A stretch of DNA of 64,000 nt from NCBI GenBank assembly GCA_964606575.1, contig CAZSHA010000003.1, forward strand, positions 11,320 through 75,319, read 5' to 3'. Position 1 is the stretch's first letter. Each line of letters starts with the position of its first letter. Positions 63,942 through 64,000 of the stretch are shown here, piece after piece. A program made the position numbers and the translations under genes. The DNA is from RGIG4576 sp964606575 (GTDB lineage: Bacteria > Bacteroidota > Bacteroidia > Bacteroidales > Muribaculaceae). The notes beneath the pieces are model-generated. The model made no database searches. It was not told the DNA's origin and saw only the letters and a list, made by a program, of their open reading frames with translations.

Positions 63942-64000
63942 TTATAACACCACTTTCGTAGTTTTCCCGCCTTGCTTCTTGATGAATACTCCATTATCCG
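63942..64000 (-). CDS. C-terminal end of an exported protein (cut by window edge)
   Basis: The last 18 codons of a minus-strand gene read DNGVFIKKQGGKTTKVVL before a TAA stop. The G-V-F-I-K and GGK..KVV pattern resembles the end of type IX secretion sorting domains or related C-terminal beta modules of Bacteroidetes. Too short for a firm identification. Between it and rsgA (63799-63941) there is only a T run near 63888-63894 on the minus strand, perhaps from a terminator. Confidence 0.45.
   Translation of the reverse strand, partial: DNGVFIKKQGGKTTKVVL

Noticed and set aside
1..64000. CRISPR arrays, tRNA/rRNA genes, phage genes, toxin-antitoxin or classical defence genes
   Set aside because: None was seen on either strand; the caspase locus was considered as a defence system but its products are exported, which argues for an envelope role.

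Overview
The window is chromosomal DNA from a gut-type Bacteroidales bacterium, most likely Muribaculaceae or a close relative (inference). The evidence is the low-GC sequence, repeated Bacteroidetes promoter boxes (TTTG, about 20 bp, TAnnTTTG) with weak ribosome binding sites, many lipoproteins with S/A-C lipoboxes, BspA-like repeats, a DUF5723-like barrel, GldH, a Rho with a long disordered insert and a possible T9SS-like C-terminus at the right edge. There is no tRNA, rRNA, CRISPR array, phage or intact insertion sequence. Almost all of it is ordinary core chromosome with a few accessory modules.

Layout. 1-2350 (minus): start of an ilv operon (ilvD, ilvB) behind a previously unannotated attenuator: promoter, a 31-codon Val/Leu/Ile-rich leader peptide, an antiterminator arm over its stop codon and a terminator before ilvD. 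2586-7426 (plus): TamL-like outer membrane assembly lipoprotein, a phosphoglycolate phosphatase-like HAD enzyme and an AspT-type transporter. 7613-7847: a rod-shaped structured RNA, probably 6S-like. 7938-10828: three-gene surface/periplasmic operon (BspA-like lipoprotein, coiled-coil lipoprotein, LysM protein). 11097-12965: LytS/LytTR two-component pair. 13129-15842: ruvX, def, ettA. 16064-18254: OmpR-type regulator and kinase behind a TTACAA operator. 18266-22937 (minus): radical SAM enzyme, aroC, ybaK-like deacylase, rho.

23313-33435 holds the most novel-looking module, two convergent operons meeting at one bidirectional terminator. The plus operon encodes an LPP20-like secreted protein, an exported transglutaminase-like protein with an intact Cys-His-Asp triad, a CHASE2 membrane protein without an output domain and a FecR-like protein. 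The minus operon encodes a beta-propeller/OmpA-like protein, an exported caspase-like (C14) protease with TPR-like repeats, and an LPP20/DUF4384-like protein. All appear exported or membrane-anchored, so they look like one cell-envelope sensory and proteolytic system (inference).

33600-40067: tilS and pheS from overlapping divergent promoters, nth, then a large unknown lipoprotein paired with a DUF5723-like barrel. 40247-54489 (all minus): a tripartite ABC efflux locus with an NtrY-like kinase, a HlyD-like adaptor, three pairs of FtsX/MacB-type permeases, a single ATPase, a TolC-like channel and a sigma-54 response regulator; a candidate -24/-12 promoter and palindromic activator site lie just before the adaptor gene. 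54596-63784: TRIC-like channel and a small membrane protein (plus), then a probable long minus-strand operon zapB-like, zapA, rny, ricT, gldH, M24 peptidase and cca, and rsgA on a very short leader.
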